A stretch of 59,541 bases of DNA from Pseudomonas sp. GM49 (GTDB lineage: Bacteria > Pseudomonadota > Gammaproteobacteria > Pseudomonadales > Pseudomonadaceae): positions 1-59,541 of the forward strand of contig NZ_AKJL01000116.1 of NCBI RefSeq assembly GCF_000282355.1, written 5' to 3'. A program made the position numbers and the translations under genes. How positions within the stretch are numbered: the stretch's first letter is position 1; every line of letters begins with the position of its first letter. The notes beneath the pieces are model-generated. The model made no database searches, was not told the DNA's origin, and saw only the letters and a list, made by a program, of their open reading frames with translations. Of the stretch, positions 1 to 8,668 are shown one piece after another.

Positions 1-453
1 CCGCCGCTGGCTTGCCGCCGGTTGGGTAATCACGGCGGTACTCAGCCAAACCTGCTCCTGTACCGGATAGGCCTCCCAGATCGCCGCAAAAAACAATGAC
101 GAGCCCTCCCCCGGTGTCAGCCAGTACGGGCGCTTGCGCGTCGTGCCGCGCCATTCATAGAAACCATTGGCCGGCAATAGGCAGCGGCGCAAGCGCAGGG
201 CTTCGCGGAACATCGGTTGTTCGGCAACGGTTTCGGCGCGGGCATGGGCCGGGGTGCGGGACAGATCGGTCAGCCAGGGTGGCGTCAGGCCCCAACGGGC
301 GCGGGCCAGCGTGCGTTGGCCGTCAGGCCCGGCCCGCAGCATCAACACCGAATCATTGGGGGAAATGTTCCACTGCGCCTGCTGGTCGGCGGGAAAACCG
401 GGCAGCGCCGCGAAAGCGGGATTCCAGCGAAACAGGGCATAACGTCCACACAT
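1..453 (-). CDS. yedK: SOS-response-associated peptidase family protein (YedK/HMCES), C-terminus cut by window edge
   Basis: SRAP-family protein that in known members shields abasic sites in single-stranded DNA by a covalent bond to the N-terminal Cys. Translation from the ATG at 451-453 gives MCGRYAL, so Cys2 becomes the N-terminus once Met is removed. Residues about 73-101 carry the family block ARAET...RRCLLPANGFYEW, and FFAAIWE at about 121-127 matches the segment with the conserved Glu. The frame stays open for 151 codons to base 1; family members are about 220-240 aa, so the C-terminal third with the conserved His lies outside the window. It runs divergently from nothing nearby; the next gene downstream is not visible. 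Family assignment is firm; any SOS control is not visible here. Confidence 0.9.
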   Translation of the reverse strand, partial: MCGRYALFRWNPAFAALPGFPADQQAQWNISPNDSVLMLRAGPDGQRTLARARWGLTPPWLTDLSRTPAHARAETVAEQPMFREALRLRRCLLPANGFYEWRGTTRKRPYWLTPGEGSSLFFAAIWEAYPVQEQVWLSTAVITQPAASQRR

Positions 454-488
454 GGGGCAACACGACTCTTGATCAAACGAACGCCAGC

Positions 489-749
489 CTAACAGACCAG
501 CGTGCCGGGAAAGCTGTCCGGTTCATCGCCGGACAGCGGCAGCGCGGCATTGTACGCGGTGATCAGCTCGCGGGCGTATTCGGCCTGGTCGTTATCGACC
601 GACAGCCCGAGCAGGCCATAGATCGGCAACTCGCCGCTGCCACCGAGCAAATCACGGCCCACCAGATGCGCCTCGATACCTTCGCTGGCGAGCATGCCTT
701 GCAGCAACTCGCCTTCCATCAGGTTTTCCGGATCGTAGATGCGCTGCAT
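489..749 (-). CDS. DUF2007 domain protein
   Basis: Small (86 aa) soluble protein of the DUF2007 family (putative signal-transducing protein, function unproven). The N-terminus MQRIYDPENLMEGELL is typical: family members start with a short strand followed by an E/L-rich helix and a GxxLLGGSGELP-type loop, seen here at about residues 34-43. It lies 9 bp downstream of the CPXCG gene on the same strand and is probably cotranscribed with it. No membrane segment or signal peptide is present. Biochemical role unknown. Confidence 0.82.
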   Translation of the reverse strand: MQRIYDPENLMEGELLQGMLASEGIEAHLVGRDLLGGSGELPIYGLLGLSVDNDQAEYARELITAYNAALPLSGDEPDSFPGTLVC

Positions 750-758
750 ACACGCCCC

Positions 759-941
759 TCATTCGTTTTCACTGAACACTTCGAGATGCCATTCCTCTCC
801 ATGAACCTGCAACACGAAGGTTATCGGCCGGCAGCACACCTGGCAGTCTTCAATGTAGGTCTGATCGCCACCGGACAAATCCAGCGTCGTCTCGACTTCC
901 TCACCACAATACGGACATTCATACTGCGCAGTTTCCAGCAT
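759..941 (-). CDS. CPXCG motif cysteine-rich protein
   Basis: 60-aa protein with the sequence CPYCGEEVE near residues 9-17 and a second CxxC (CQVCCRP) near 34-40, a pattern expected to bind one Zn. This is the CPXCG-type family, widespread next to DUF2007 genes in Pseudomonas. The acidic remainder has no other recognisable domain. It is the first gene of a two-gene minus-strand unit with the DUF2007 protein. Function unknown; Zn binding is inferred from the cysteine spacing. Confidence 0.85.
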   Translation of the reverse strand: MLETAQYECPYCGEEVETTLDLSGGDQTYIEDCQVCCRPITFVLQVHGEEWHLEVFSENE

Positions 942-1080
942 CGCGGTCTCCTAGGTGACTTGTGCGTATAATCGCCGGTCTATTTGCAGGGCTATTTTTG
1001 TCTGGCTACTTTTTCAGACCGTGCCCCGCCGGTTTTCGATGAGAACCTTTACTTACCCTAGCCGTTTCTAACAAGAGAGC

Positions 1081-2247
1081 ATGATGGGCGAATTCGATGC
1101 CATCCGACCTTACGACGACAGTGAAGTCCCGGCAGTGCTGGCACGACTGCTCGGCGACAAGGCGTTTCTAGATATCCTCACCCACTTTCGCTTCCCGCGT
1201 TTCGCCGGCGCTTTAGGCTGGGCACTCAAACCTCTTATAGCCCATCGGCTGCGCCGTGAGTTTGCCGGCATTAACTCCGTGGCCACGCTGCAGGACAAAG
1301 TCGAGCATTACGTCGACCATACCATTGAGCGCGCCACCGACGGTGTTACTTATACCGGTGTGGAGCAATTCAAGTCCGGCAGTGCCTACCTGTTCATCGC
1401 CAACCACCGCGACATCGTGATGGACCCGGCCTTCGTCAACTACGCCGTGTACCACGCCGGCCTGCCGACCCCGCGCATCGCGATTGGCGACAATCTGTTG
1501 CAAAAGCCTTTCGTCAGCGACCTGATGCGCCTGAACAAGAGCTTCATCGTGCACCGCTCGATCAGCGGTCGCCGGGAAAAAATGGCGGCCTATCAATTGC
1601 TTTCGGCGTACATCAATCATTCGATCCGCAACGATTGCGCCTCGATCTGGATCGCCCAGGCCGAGGGCCGCGCCAAGGATGGTGACGACCGTACCGAATC
1701 GGCGATCCTCAAGATGTTCCACATGAGCCGCAAGGACGAGCCGTTCGGCGAAGTCATTCAGTCGCTGAACCTGACCCCGGTGTCGATCAGCTACGAATAC
1801 GACCCGTGCGATCAGGCCAAGGCCCGCGAGCTGTACATCCGCGCCACTACCGGCAGCTACACCAAGGTGCCGGGTGAGGATGACGTGAGCATCGCCAAGG
1901 GCATCACCGGTTACAAGGGCCGGGTGCATGTGAACTTTGCCGCGCCGATCACTGAACTGTTCGAAGACACCAAGCAATTGGCGGTCGAGATGGACAGGCA
2001 AATCCTCAGCGGATACCGCTTGTTCCCGGTGCACTACCTGGCTTACGCGCAGTGGAAAGACGCCGATCCGCAGTTGCAGGTGCCGAAAGCGGCCGAGGTG
2101 TTCCCGGCCGAGGAACTTGCCAAGGCCCAGGAAGAATGGCAACGCCGCCTGGACGCCTGCCCGGAAGAGCATCGTCCATTCCTGGTGCTGCAATATGCGA
2201 CGCCGGTGCGCAATCAGTACCGGGTGAAGGCTGGCTTACCGCTTTAA
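1081..2247 (+). CDS. 1-acyl-sn-glycerol-3-phosphate acyltransferase family protein
   Basis: 388-aa PlsC/PlsB-like acyltransferase expected to move an acyl group to a glycerol-phosphate-type acceptor at the inner membrane. The acyltransferase block I is ANHRDIVMD with His109; the Asp sits five residues on (H109-x5-D115) or two on (D111), not the usual H-x4-D. A later EGRAKDGDD segment (about 195-203) fits block III (E-G-R). No clear transmembrane helix is visible. The gene starts with two consecutive ATGs (1081, 1084). It is monocistronic, ending in a strong bidirectional terminator at 2266-2296. The true acyl acceptor cannot be told from sequence. Confidence 0.8.
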   Translation: MMGEFDAIRPYDDSEVPAVLARLLGDKAFLDILTHFRFPRFAGALGWALKPLIAHRLRREFAGINSVATLQDKVEHYVDHTIERATDGVTYTGVEQFKSGSAYLFIANHRDIVMDPAFVNYAVYHAGLPTPRIAIGDNLLQKPFVSDLMRLNKSFIVHRSISGRREKMAAYQLLSAYINHSIRNDCASIWIAQAEGRAKDGDDRTESAILKMFHMSRKDEPFGEVIQSLNLTPVSISYEYDPCDQAKARELYIRATTGSYTKVPGEDDVSIAKGITGYKGRVHVNFAAPITELFEDTKQLAVEMDRQILSGYRLFPVHYLAYAQWKDADPQLQVPKAAEVFPAEELAKAQEEWQRRLDACPEEHRPFLVLQYATPVRNQYRVKAGLPL

Positions 2248-2265
2248 GCGGTTTCAACCAGATGC

Positions 2266-2296
2266 AAAAACGGCGCCCTCGAGGCGCCGCTTTTGT
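2266..2296. terminator. Bidirectional intrinsic terminator
   Basis: Perfect 7-bp arms CGGCGCC/GGCGCCG (2271-2289) with a 5-base loop, followed by CTTTTGT on the plus strand and, read on the minus strand, by TTTTTG. It separates the acyltransferase gene from the convergent small membrane-protein gene. Confidence 0.85.
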
Positions 2297-2327
2297 ATCG
2301 GTTCACCACGGGTTATGCGCTTGGACT

Positions 2328-2606
2328 TCAGACTTGCGTGCTGATCCACGACACCAGCAGCGCCATCCCCATGCAGGCAAAGCCGAAGATGTAGAAAAAC
2401 CGGTTCATGCGCAAGGTCGCCCAATCCAGGGTGGGCTCTACGTTGGGGCTGCTCTGGCGCTGCGCCTGCAAACTGGCCATCGCACGCAGTTCACGACGAC
2501 GGGTGGAGTGCAGCAACCAGCCGCCCGGGAAGGCAAAGAGCAAAGCCAGCAGATTGATCAATTTGGCGGGATGGGCGGTAAACAGCGTCATCAAGTGCAG
2601 CGACAT
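2328..2606 (-). CDS. Small hypothetical inner-membrane protein, two transmembrane segments
   Basis: 92-aa protein not recognised as a named family. A first hydrophobic stretch (about residues 10-32, KLINLLALLFAFPGGWLL) and a second (about 70-90, FFYIFGFACMGMALLVSWI) flank a basic/polar loop rich in Arg and Gln, so it should be a two-pass membrane hairpin. The ATG at 2606 is chosen because TTGAGG lies about 7 bases upstream; a TTG four codons earlier overlaps that ribosome site. Convergent with the acyltransferase gene across a shared terminator. Confidence 0.7.
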   Translation of the reverse strand: MSLHLMTLFTAHPAKLINLLALLFAFPGGWLLHSTRRRELRAMASLQAQRQSSPNVEPTLDWATLRMNRFFYIFGFACMGMALLVSWISTQV

Positions 2607-2721
2607 CACATACCTCAAGTAAAACAGGTGGCAGGTGCCGGACCGGCGACCGCGGCGCGGATTCTACCGAAAGCCTGCGCCCCTGCCCTCTGTTTCCGAC
2701 AAATAACGAAGCAATTGATCA

Positions 2722-3003
2722 ATGGCTGTCCTGAGTCACGGCTTCGTCATCTGTATCGGCGACCATGCGCACCTCGAAACCGACACGGACTACGTCATGC
2801 TCCACGCCGAAAACCAGGATCGTCTTTACCTCATCACCCCCAGCGAAGAGCAACAAGCCCTCGTCGGCAGCCTCGCCTTCAATGTTCAGGACCGCCATTG
2901 GCTGGTGTATTGCGCACTCGGTGGCCACCAGCATGCGGATTTGCCGGAAGCGGATTTGCTGACGGGCGTGAGCGTGCTGGATTTTTACTCGCAAGCCGCC
3001 TGA
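2722..3003 (+). CDS. Conserved hypothetical protein (93 aa)
   Basis: Soluble 93-aa acidic protein starting MAVLSHGFVICIGDHAH. It has no signal peptide, no membrane segment and no motif I recognise. Coding potential is supported by strongly GC-ending codons. The ribosome site is weak (only GAAGCAA upstream). It stands alone between the two-pass membrane gene and a REP pair. No function assigned. Confidence 0.6.
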   Translation: MAVLSHGFVICIGDHAHLETDTDYVMLHAENQDRLYLITPSEEQQALVGSLAFNVQDRHWLVYCALGGHQHADLPEADLLTGVSVLDFYSQAA

Positions 3004-3011
3004 TACCGATC

Positions 3012-3110
3012 TGTAGGAGCGAGTTTGCTCGCGATGGACTTGAGGGGCCGCGGGGAATCAGATTTCCCGCGTAATCGTTAACGACCATCGCGAGCAAGCT
3101 CGCTCCTACA
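3012..3110. repeat. REP doublet (REPIN)
   Basis: Two REP units in inverted orientation: TGTAGGAGCGAGTTTGCTCG at 3012 and its near reverse complement ending CTCGCTCCTACA at 3110, spaced by a short non-conserved centre. Each unit contains its own small hairpin (GAGCGAGTTTGCTC). It lies between convergent-type gene ends. Confidence 0.9.
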
Positions 3111-3121
3111 GTGGGCTCGCA

Positions 3122-3706
3122 TTACTCGCCGAGAATCTGCCCCACGGTCGGGTCCTTGAACAGGCGGGTCAATGCATCGCTCAGCACATCGCTGACCAGT
3201 TTGGTGTTGGTTTCCTGGTTCGGCGCCATACCGAAGCGCTGGTCCAGGGACGAACCATAACGGCCGCTGTAGCGACGGTTGGCGTTCTGTACATCGGAGC
3301 GGAATGTCGCGCCGATGGTGGCTTCAGTCACGTACAGGCCTTCCTTGGGCGACTGGTACTTCAACTCTGTCAGGGTCACGGTCAGTTGCGGTGCATTCAT
3401 GGCATTGTTCGTCGGGGTAAAGCCCAACAGACGCACGGCGGCTTCAGCCTGGGCCTGCAGCTTCGGCAGGATCTGCGCGCCCTGCACGGTAATCGCGCTG
3501 GTCTCCGGATACAGACCACCACGGGTGCCCAGTGTCGGCGACGGACGACCGTCCACGACACGCACCACGACGGGCTGGCCATGGCCGACCGGGGCCAACT
3601 GGGCGGTCAGCTTGGGTTCCGGGCTCAGTTGTTGCGGGCTGTGCGCGCAGCCAACCAGGGTCAAACTGGTCACAGTGATCAAACCGAACAACAGGCGTTG
3701 CAACAT
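3122..3706 (-). CDS. YajG family lipoprotein
   Basis: 194-aa lipoprotein of the YajG family (function unknown, outer-membrane-associated in enterics). Signal peptide MLQRLLFGLITVTSLTLVGC with a lipobox L-V-G-C at Cys20, followed by a domain with the family pattern VVVRVVDGRP (about 48-57) and C-terminal SDALTRLF. The start at 3706 is preferred over an in-frame upstream one because it begins the signal peptide and has GGAGAG about 8 bases upstream. Single gene bordered by a REP doublet downstream. Confidence 0.85.
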   Translation of the reverse strand: MLQRLLFGLITVTSLTLVGCAHSPQQLSPEPKLTAQLAPVGHGQPVVVRVVDGRPSPTLGTRGGLYPETSAITVQGAQILPKLQAQAEAAVRLLGFTPTNNAMNAPQLTVTLTELKYQSPKEGLYVTEATIGATFRSDVQNANRRYSGRYGSSLDQRFGMAPNQETNTKLVSDVLSDALTRLFKDPTVGQILGE

Positions 3707-3911
3707 GCTCTTCTCTCCAGAATCAGGCACAAACAGGCCCGCAGTATAGCGGTGCGCCACTGTGGGGAACCAGCACCTCACGGTGTTTGATGAAATCTCT
3801 GACAACCCTTTGGAAAGGCAGTTCTTGTCACACAGTTGTCACCGCCCATACACTTGCACGTAATGGCTTGCGATTATCGTTTTCTTCAGAAAACCAACAA
3901 GGTACTCCACC

Positions 3912-4151
3912 ATGCGGCATCTGATCTCTCTGTTCGCGCCACGCCCGCTGCATCGCTGCTTCGCCCTGCTCGACCGCAACGGCCACTGCCAGGCCTTCAA
4001 GCAGTGCAGCCTCCAGCCCATGGGCGATGGTTGGGTTGAAATCGAAGAGATCCGCCTGAACTGGCTGAATCAGCCGTTGCCTGCCGGCGCCCGCATCGTT
4101 TCGCAACAGCACCAGTCACGCTCGCGTGCACAGCAACTGATGACGACCTGA
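3912..4151 (+). CDS. Conserved hypothetical protein (79 aa)
   Basis: 79-aa protein MRHLISLFAPRPLHRCFALLD..., basic at both ends, no motif I can name. A ribosome site AAGG lies about 11 bases before the ATG, and codon use matches the genome. The central part (GDGWVEIEEIRLNWLNQPLP) looks like a small beta fold. It precedes the long untranslated region before mqo. No function assigned. Confidence 0.62.
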   Translation: MRHLISLFAPRPLHRCFALLDRNGHCQAFKQCSLQPMGDGWVEIEEIRLNWLNQPLPAGARIVSQQHQSRSRAQQLMTT

Positions 4152-4891
4152 CCAAACACCTAATAAAAGTCATTAAACACGACCATTTCCCTGCGTTTCT
4201 TAGATACAATCTCCCCCCGATTATAAGGACGTCTCCTGATCGGGCCTCGCAGCATCGTCAATACGCTTGTGTTGACACCCCGCACCGCCCACAGAGAGCC
4301 GCCCACACAGATCGAGTGAAGCTGGCGCGCTTGCTGTTTTGTTGAGCAAAACCTCCACTTTTCGCGAATCTGCAGAGCTGTCATTACGCTCGGTCACTGA
4401 GCTTTTTGCCCGTTTTGCCTGCCCTGCATCCCATGGCGGCAATCCATCCGGGCACGGTGCCAGGCTGGGACAGCCCTTTTTGAGGTTCACGTCTTCAAAA
4501 GAGCGTGAAAAAAACGGGTTTTCACAACTTCACAAGAGTGTGGCGAGCAAATGAATAGTTTTGCGTCTGAACATGCACCATTAGCGTCTACAACAGCCCA
4601 ACGACACAGGACCGAGTATTCCTCGAACACCGGAGCCTGAAGCCTGTCCGCTACGGATTTGGTTGCACAAACGGATGTATCGACCATAAGTCGAATTGCC
4701 AGTCGCACGTTGAAATGAGTTCATATGGCTCTTATTAGACCCGGCAGGTAGCGTCCGTCGAAGTTGCGATAAATTGCGAAGATTCGGACATGGCGATCCT
4801 GCCATGGGTACCTGGGGCAACACTGACACGCCCCGTCACTCCTGGCAGCCATGCCGACAATTTGGTGCTGCAGATTTTGGAGACGCGTTAA
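4152..4891. other. 740-base region without a recognised gene, upstream of mqo
   Basis: No protein family is visible here. The stretch is less GC-rich than its surroundings. It holds two short plus-strand reading frames (4339-4554, 71 codons; 4551-4640, 29 codons) that overlap as ATGA, and an 8-codon frame at 4725-4751. None has a convincing ribosome site. An inverted pair CCTGCCATGG/CCTGGCAGCCATG lies at about 4798-4853. It most likely holds the mqo promoter(s) and a long leader, or a small RNA. Confidence 0.5.
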
Positions 4892-6400
4892 ATGGCGCAT
4901 AACGAAGCAGTCGACGTAGTACTGGTTGGGGCCGGCATCATGAGTGCCACCCTGGCGGTGCTGCTCAAAGAGCTCGACCCCGCGATCAAGCTGGAAGTCG
5001 TCGAGTTGATGGATTCCGGTGCCGCGGAGAGTTCCAACCCGTGGAACAACGCCGGTACCGGTCACGCCGGGCTGTGTGAGCTCAACTACACGCCGCAGGC
5101 AGCCGATGGCGCCGTCGACATCAAGAAAGCCGTGCACATCAACACCCAGTTTGAGGTGTCGAAGCAGTTCTGGTCGTACCTGACCAAAAAAGGCACGTTC
5201 GGCTCGTGCAAATCGTTTATCAGCCCGGTGCCACACCTGAGTTTCGTGCAGGGCGACAGCGGCGTGTCCTTCCTCAAGGAACGCTTCAAGGTGCTGAGCA
5301 AGCACCACGCCTTCGCCGACATGGAATACACCGAAGACAAGGCCAAAATGGCCGAGTGGATGCCGCTGATGATGCCTGGCCGCGATCCTGGCGAAACCCT
5401 CGCCGCGACCCGCGTGATCAATGGCACCGACGTCAACTTCGGCGCCCTGACCAACCAGTTGCTCAAGCACCTGACCAGCGCACCCGATGCCCAGGTCAAG
5501 TACTGCAAGCGCGTGACCGGCCTCAAGCGCAGCAACGGCGGCTGGACTGTCAGCATCAAGGACGTCAACAGCGGCAACACCCGTGAAGTCGACGCCAAGT
5601 TTGTCTTCCTTGGCGCTGGCGGCGCGGCGCTGCCGCTGCTGCAGGCCTCGGGCATCGAAGAGAGCAAAGGCTTCGGCGGTTTCCCGATCAGTGGCCAATG
5701 GCTGCGCTGCGACAACCCGGAAGTGGTCAAGCACCACCAGGCCAAGGTGTACAGCCAGGCTGCCGTAGGTTCGCCGCCAATGTCCGTGCCGCACCTGGAC
5801 ACCCGCGTGGTCGATGGCAAGAAGTCCCTGCTGTTCGGACCTTACGCCGGCTTCACCACCAAGTTCCTCAAGCACGGTTCCTTCATGGACCTGCCGATGT
5901 CGGTTCGTGCCGGCAACATCGGTCCGATGCTGGCCGTGGCGAAAAACAACATGGACCTGACCAAGTACCTGGTCAGCGAAGTGATGCAGTCGATGGAGCA
6001 GCGCCTGGAATCCCTGCGTCGCTTCTACCCTGAAGCGAAAGCCGAAGACTGGCGCCTGGAAGTGGCCGGCCAACGGGTGCAGATCATCAAGAAAGACCCG
6101 AAAAAAGGCGGCATCCTGCAATTTGGTACCGAACTGGTCGCGGCCAAGGACGGTTCCCTGGCGGCACTGCTCGGCGCTTCGCCTGGTGCCTCGGTGACCG
6201 TATCGATCATGCTGGAACTGATCGAGAAATGCTTCCCGGGCAAAGCCAAAGGCGAATGGGCCAGCAAACTGGCCGAAATCTTCCCGGCCCGTGAAAAGGT
6301 TCTGGAAACCGACGCTGCGTTGTATCGCAAGATCAACACGCAGAACAACGTTGCCCTGGAACTGGTTGAAGCCAGCAGCGAGACCGAAAGCTACGCTTGA
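4892..6400 (+). CDS. mqo: Malate:quinone oxidoreductase
   Basis: 502-aa FAD-dependent membrane-associated enzyme oxidising L-malate to oxaloacetate with electrons passed to the quinone pool, replacing NAD-malate dehydrogenase in the TCA cycle. The N-terminal dinucleotide fold [17 protein letters not shown] is at residues about 6-22; the Mqo-specific block [21 protein letters not shown] is at about 45-65, and SPGASVTV near 440. Length matches the family (about 500 aa). GGAG lies 11 bases before the ATG. It is a single gene with its own terminator. Pseudomonas often has two mqo copies; this one is in the PA4640 (mqoB) position by synteny. Confidence 0.95.
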   Translation: MAHNEAVDVVLVGAGIMSATLAVLLKELDPAIKLEVVELMDSGAAESSNPWNNAGTGHAGLCELNYTPQAADGAVDIKKAVHINTQFEVSKQFWSYLTKKGTFGSCKSFISPVPHLSFVQGDSGVSFLKERFKVLSKHHAFADMEYTEDKAKMAEWMPLMMPGRDPGETLAATRVINGTDVNFGALTNQLLKHLTSAPDAQVKYCKRVTGLKRSNGGWTVSIKDVNSGNTREVDAKFVFLGAGGAALPLLQASGIEESKGFGGFPISGQWLRCDNPEVVKHHQAKVYSQAAVGSPPMSVPHLDTRVVDGKKSLLFGPYAGFTTKFLKHGSFMDLPMSVRAGNIGPMLAVAKNNMDLTKYLVSEVMQSMEQRLESLRRFYPEAKAEDWRLEVAGQRVQIIKKDPKKGGILQFGTELVAAKDGSLAALLGASPGASVTVSIMLELIEKCFPGKAKGEWASKLAEIFPAREKVLETDAALYRKINTQNNVALELVEASSETESYA

Positions 6401-6415
6401 TTCGGCGCCATGAAA

Positions 6416-6451
6416 AACGCCCCGTTCTTACTGAGAGCGGGGCGTTTTTTT
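6416..6451 (+). terminator. mqo terminator
   Basis: Stem AACGCCCCG (6416-6424) pairs with CGGGGCGTT (6438-6446), 13-base loop, followed by a run of Ts. The A-run on the 5' side lets it also serve the convergent PA4642-type gene. Confidence 0.88.
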
Positions 6452-6466
6452 ATGGCTGAAATTGAA

Positions 6467-6754
6467 TCAGCCGCGAACTTTTTCGATCAGCTCAATGTAA
6501 TCCGGCGCGTTGCGCTGATCCTTGATCAGGGCAACGAAGTCATTACCGTGCTCATCCTTGCCATTTACGTCGTAACCCGCTTCGACGAAGAACGTCAGGA
6601 AACGCTCGAAATCGTCGATGCGCAGGCCACGGTAGGCCTTGACCAGTTTGTGCAGGGACGGAGAAGTCGCGTCGACCGGTTCGAAATCGAGGAACAACCT
6701 GATCTGCTCATCGCCGATCTCGTCACCAATCACTTGTTTTTTATCTTTACGCAT
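6467..6754 (-). CDS. PA4642 family protein
   Basis: 95-aa soluble, strongly charged protein (MRKDKKQVIGDEIGDEQIRLFLDFEPVD...) of the Pseudomonas-restricted PA4642 family. The neighbouring genes (mqo on one side, PA4643/PA4644/hpt-type genes on the other) match the PAO1 order. It ends YIELIEKVRG. No enzymatic motif is visible; the conserved helix around LRIDDFERFLTFFVEAGYDVNGKDEHG suggests a helical fold. Function unknown. Confidence 0.85.
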   Translation of the reverse strand: MRKDKKQVIGDEIGDEQIRLFLDFEPVDATSPSLHKLVKAYRGLRIDDFERFLTFFVEAGYDVNGKDEHGNDFVALIKDQRNAPDYIELIEKVRG

Positions 6755-6816
6755 TGCCGACTCCAGCTCGCAGACATTACACGGGCGGGCAGTTTACCCC
6801 CGCTCAGGTACAGGGC

Positions 6817-7302
6817 TCAACGCGGACGAGTGCTGCCGGTGTGCAGATCGGCCCAGACATGGCCATTGGCGTAGCTGAGAAACTGGCAATACACCGTGTC
6901 ATTGCGCAACAAATCGATCACCACCCGGTATTGCGCCAGCGGGTAATAGAGGGTCAGGGTTTTGCTCGGCTCGTCGTAAACCGGTTTCTTCAGGCTTTTG
7001 CTTTCACCATCGAAATTGACCAGCACCTGACTGATGGTGGCGCCCTTGTTCAGCGATTTGCCCTTGAGACGAATCAGCAACGGCGACGTGACCGGAATCG
7101 GCTGTTGATTGGATTGGCGCTGAGCACCGACCACTACCGAATAATCGGTGACCTGCATCAGTTGCTGCTGTTCGGGATCAGCATCGCGCAGAGTGAGATC
7201 GTCCGGTGGCAGGAATTGACTGTGCATGGGCGCCGGCGCGGCGGCAAGGGGCAGGCTGAGGGTCAGCAACAGGGCGGCGCAGCAACGGATGGAACGGCTC
7301 AT
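6817..7302 (-). CDS. Exported hypothetical protein (PA4643 position)
   Basis: 161-aa protein with a signal peptide (MSRSIRCCAALLLTLSLPLAAA, cleavage likely after ALA/AAA at about 22) and a predicted beta-rich periplasmic domain (residues 60-160). The start at 7302 begins the signal peptide; an upstream in-frame ATG at 7344 would bury it. No named domain recognised. Its place between the PA4642-type gene and a WbuC-type cupin matches PA4643 of P. aeruginosa; that equivalence is by synteny, not by sequence comparison. Confidence 0.7.
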   Translation of the reverse strand: MSRSIRCCAALLLTLSLPLAAAPAPMHSQFLPPDDLTLRDADPEQQQLMQVTDYSVVVGAQRQSNQQPIPVTSPLLIRLKGKSLNKGATISQVLVNFDGESKSLKKPVYDEPSKTLTLYYPLAQYRVVIDLLRNDTVYCQFLSYANGHVWADLHTGSTRPR

Positions 7303-7357
7303 GGCAGGCTCCGGAATCGGGGCCGAGCACTCTAGCATGGGCAAGCACAGGAAACCC

Positions 7358-7460
7358 TGTGGGAGCGGGCTTGCTCCGGGCGGCGTTCCGACGAAAGCGG
7401 TGTGTCAGTCGCATTGAAGTTGACTGACACTCCCTCTTCGCGAGCAAGCCCGCTCCCACA
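7358..7460. repeat. REP doublet (REPIN)
   Basis: TGTGGGAGCGGGCTTGCTCC at 7358 and the reverse-complement unit ending GCCCGCTCCCACA at 7460. One unit is followed by GGGCGGCGTTCCGACG, a variant tail also seen at 41586-41713. Confidence 0.9.
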
Positions 7461-7469
7461 AGTTGAACA

Positions 7470-7943
7470 TCAGTCGAACTGCGCGCGCATCCAGGCCTGA
7501 TACTCGGCAACACCGGGCTCGCCTTCGCGCGGCGCCCAATGCGCCAGCTCACCTTCACCGACCGGACGATAAGGACCGGCCTTGCATTCGAACATCAGGC
7601 TGTCGGCCTCCAGCACCACCAAACCATGGAACACACCGGTTGGCAGGTCCACGCCGACACAGTCGCCACCGGCCTCAAGCACGGTCTTGCTCAGCACCGT
7701 ACCGGTCTCGTCAAAGATCAGCACGCCCAGCCGGCCTTTGAGGACCAACAGGGTTTCGGCCTTGTTGTCGCCCAAATGCCGGTGAGGCGGGATATACGTG
7801 GACGGCTGCAACCCCACCGCCATGCGATGGCAAGCGTCTTCCATCTGATGGAAATTGTGATGCTGGCGCCCGCGAGGATTGGCCGCGGCTTTCCCGGCCA
7901 GCTCGGCGAACAAGGTCTGATCCAGAAAACGCGGCGTATCCAT
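7470..7943 (-). CDS. WbuC family cupin metalloprotein
   Basis: 157-aa single-domain cupin of the WbuC type. Conserved metal-binding pattern: P-P-H-R-H-x(7)-E (about residues 52-63) and the second cupin motif around PTGVFHGLVV (His105). RQHHNFHQ near 26-33 is also conserved in the family. Located 3 bp from the stop... start side of hpt: its ATG lies immediately after the hpt stop codon, so both form one minus-strand operon. In enterics WbuC relates to O-antigen clusters; in Pseudomonas the role is unknown. Confidence 0.85.
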   Translation of the reverse strand: MDTPRFLDQTLFAELAGKAAANPRGRQHHNFHQMEDACHRMAVGLQPSTYIPPHRHLGDNKAETLLVLKGRLGVLIFDETGTVLSKTVLEAGGDCVGVDLPTGVFHGLVVLEADSLMFECKAGPYRPVGEGELAHWAPREGEPGVAEYQAWMRAQFD

Positions 7944-7946
7944 GTC

Positions 7947-8504
7947 TTACATTCCTTTAACGGCGAAAATCCCGTTGGCATTACGCCAGTAGCCTTTGTA
8001 GTCCATACCGTAACCGAAGATGTAGCGGTCGATGCACGGCAGACCGACGAAATCGGCCTTGAGGTCAGGACGGGCCTTGCGGTCGTGGTCTTTGTCGATC
8101 AGCACGGCGGTGTGCACTTTACGTGCACCAGCGTGTTTGCAGAAGTCGATGATCGCGCCCAGGGTGTGACCTTCGTCGAGGATGTCGTCGATGATCAGCA
8201 CATCACGGTCGATAAAGGAAACTTCCGGCTTGGCTTTCCAGAACAGGTCGCCGCCGCTGGTTTCGTTGCGATAGCGGGTGGCGTGCAGGTAGGACGCTTC
8301 CAGTGGGAACTGCAGATAGGTCAGCAGCTTGCCGGAGAAAATCAGCCCGCCGTTCATCACGCAGAACACCACCGGGTTGCTGTCTGCCATTTGTTCGTTG
8401 ATTTGTGCACCGACGCGGGCGATGGCCGCCTCGACTTCAGCTTCGGTGTACAGGCAGTCAGCCTCTCGCATGATTTGACGGATATGCTCGAGATCAGCGG
8501 ACAT
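7947..8504 (-). CDS. hpt: Hypoxanthine-guanine phosphoribosyltransferase
   Basis: 185-aa purine-salvage enzyme joining hypoxanthine or guanine to PRPP to form IMP/GMP in the cytoplasm. The PRPP-binding loop VLIIDDILDEGHTL is at about residues 101-114, and a family KDHDRK and DRYIFGYGMDYKGYWRN C-terminal block (base recognition) follows. Length matches. It is divergent from upp, so purine and pyrimidine salvage genes share an intergenic region of 164 bp. PAO1 equivalent PA4645. Confidence 0.92.
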   Translation of the reverse strand: MSADLEHIRQIMREADCLYTEAEVEAAIARVGAQINEQMADSNPVVFCVMNGGLIFSGKLLTYLQFPLEASYLHATRYRNETSGGDLFWKAKPEVSFIDRDVLIIDDILDEGHTLGAIIDFCKHAGARKVHTAVLIDKDHDRKARPDLKADFVGLPCIDRYIFGYGMDYKGYWRNANGIFAVKGM

Positions 8505-8668
8505 GGCGCTCTCCAGGGGGTGACGGATTCGGAAAAGCGGGCAAAGGTACGCATCAACCGAGGCCAGATCAAGCCTTTGTGGACTAACGTACTGTATGTC
8601 TATAGGACAACACCCTCGGATAGATTAATCTAGGCCGGTTTTTTTGCCCGCCGCCGGAGCCTTTCCCC

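Noticed and set aside
3012..3110. CRISPR-like repeats
   Set aside because: The repeats are single inverted pairs, with no regularly spaced direct repeats and no cas gene; they are REP doublets.
4339..4640. Two overlapping mini-genes in the mqo leader as real genes
   Set aside because: No convincing ribosome site or family. Kept only as a finding to test.
4721..6121. Minus-strand open frame of 466 codons opposite mqo
   Set aside because: Shadow frame of mqo; amino-acid composition unlike a protein and no ribosome site.
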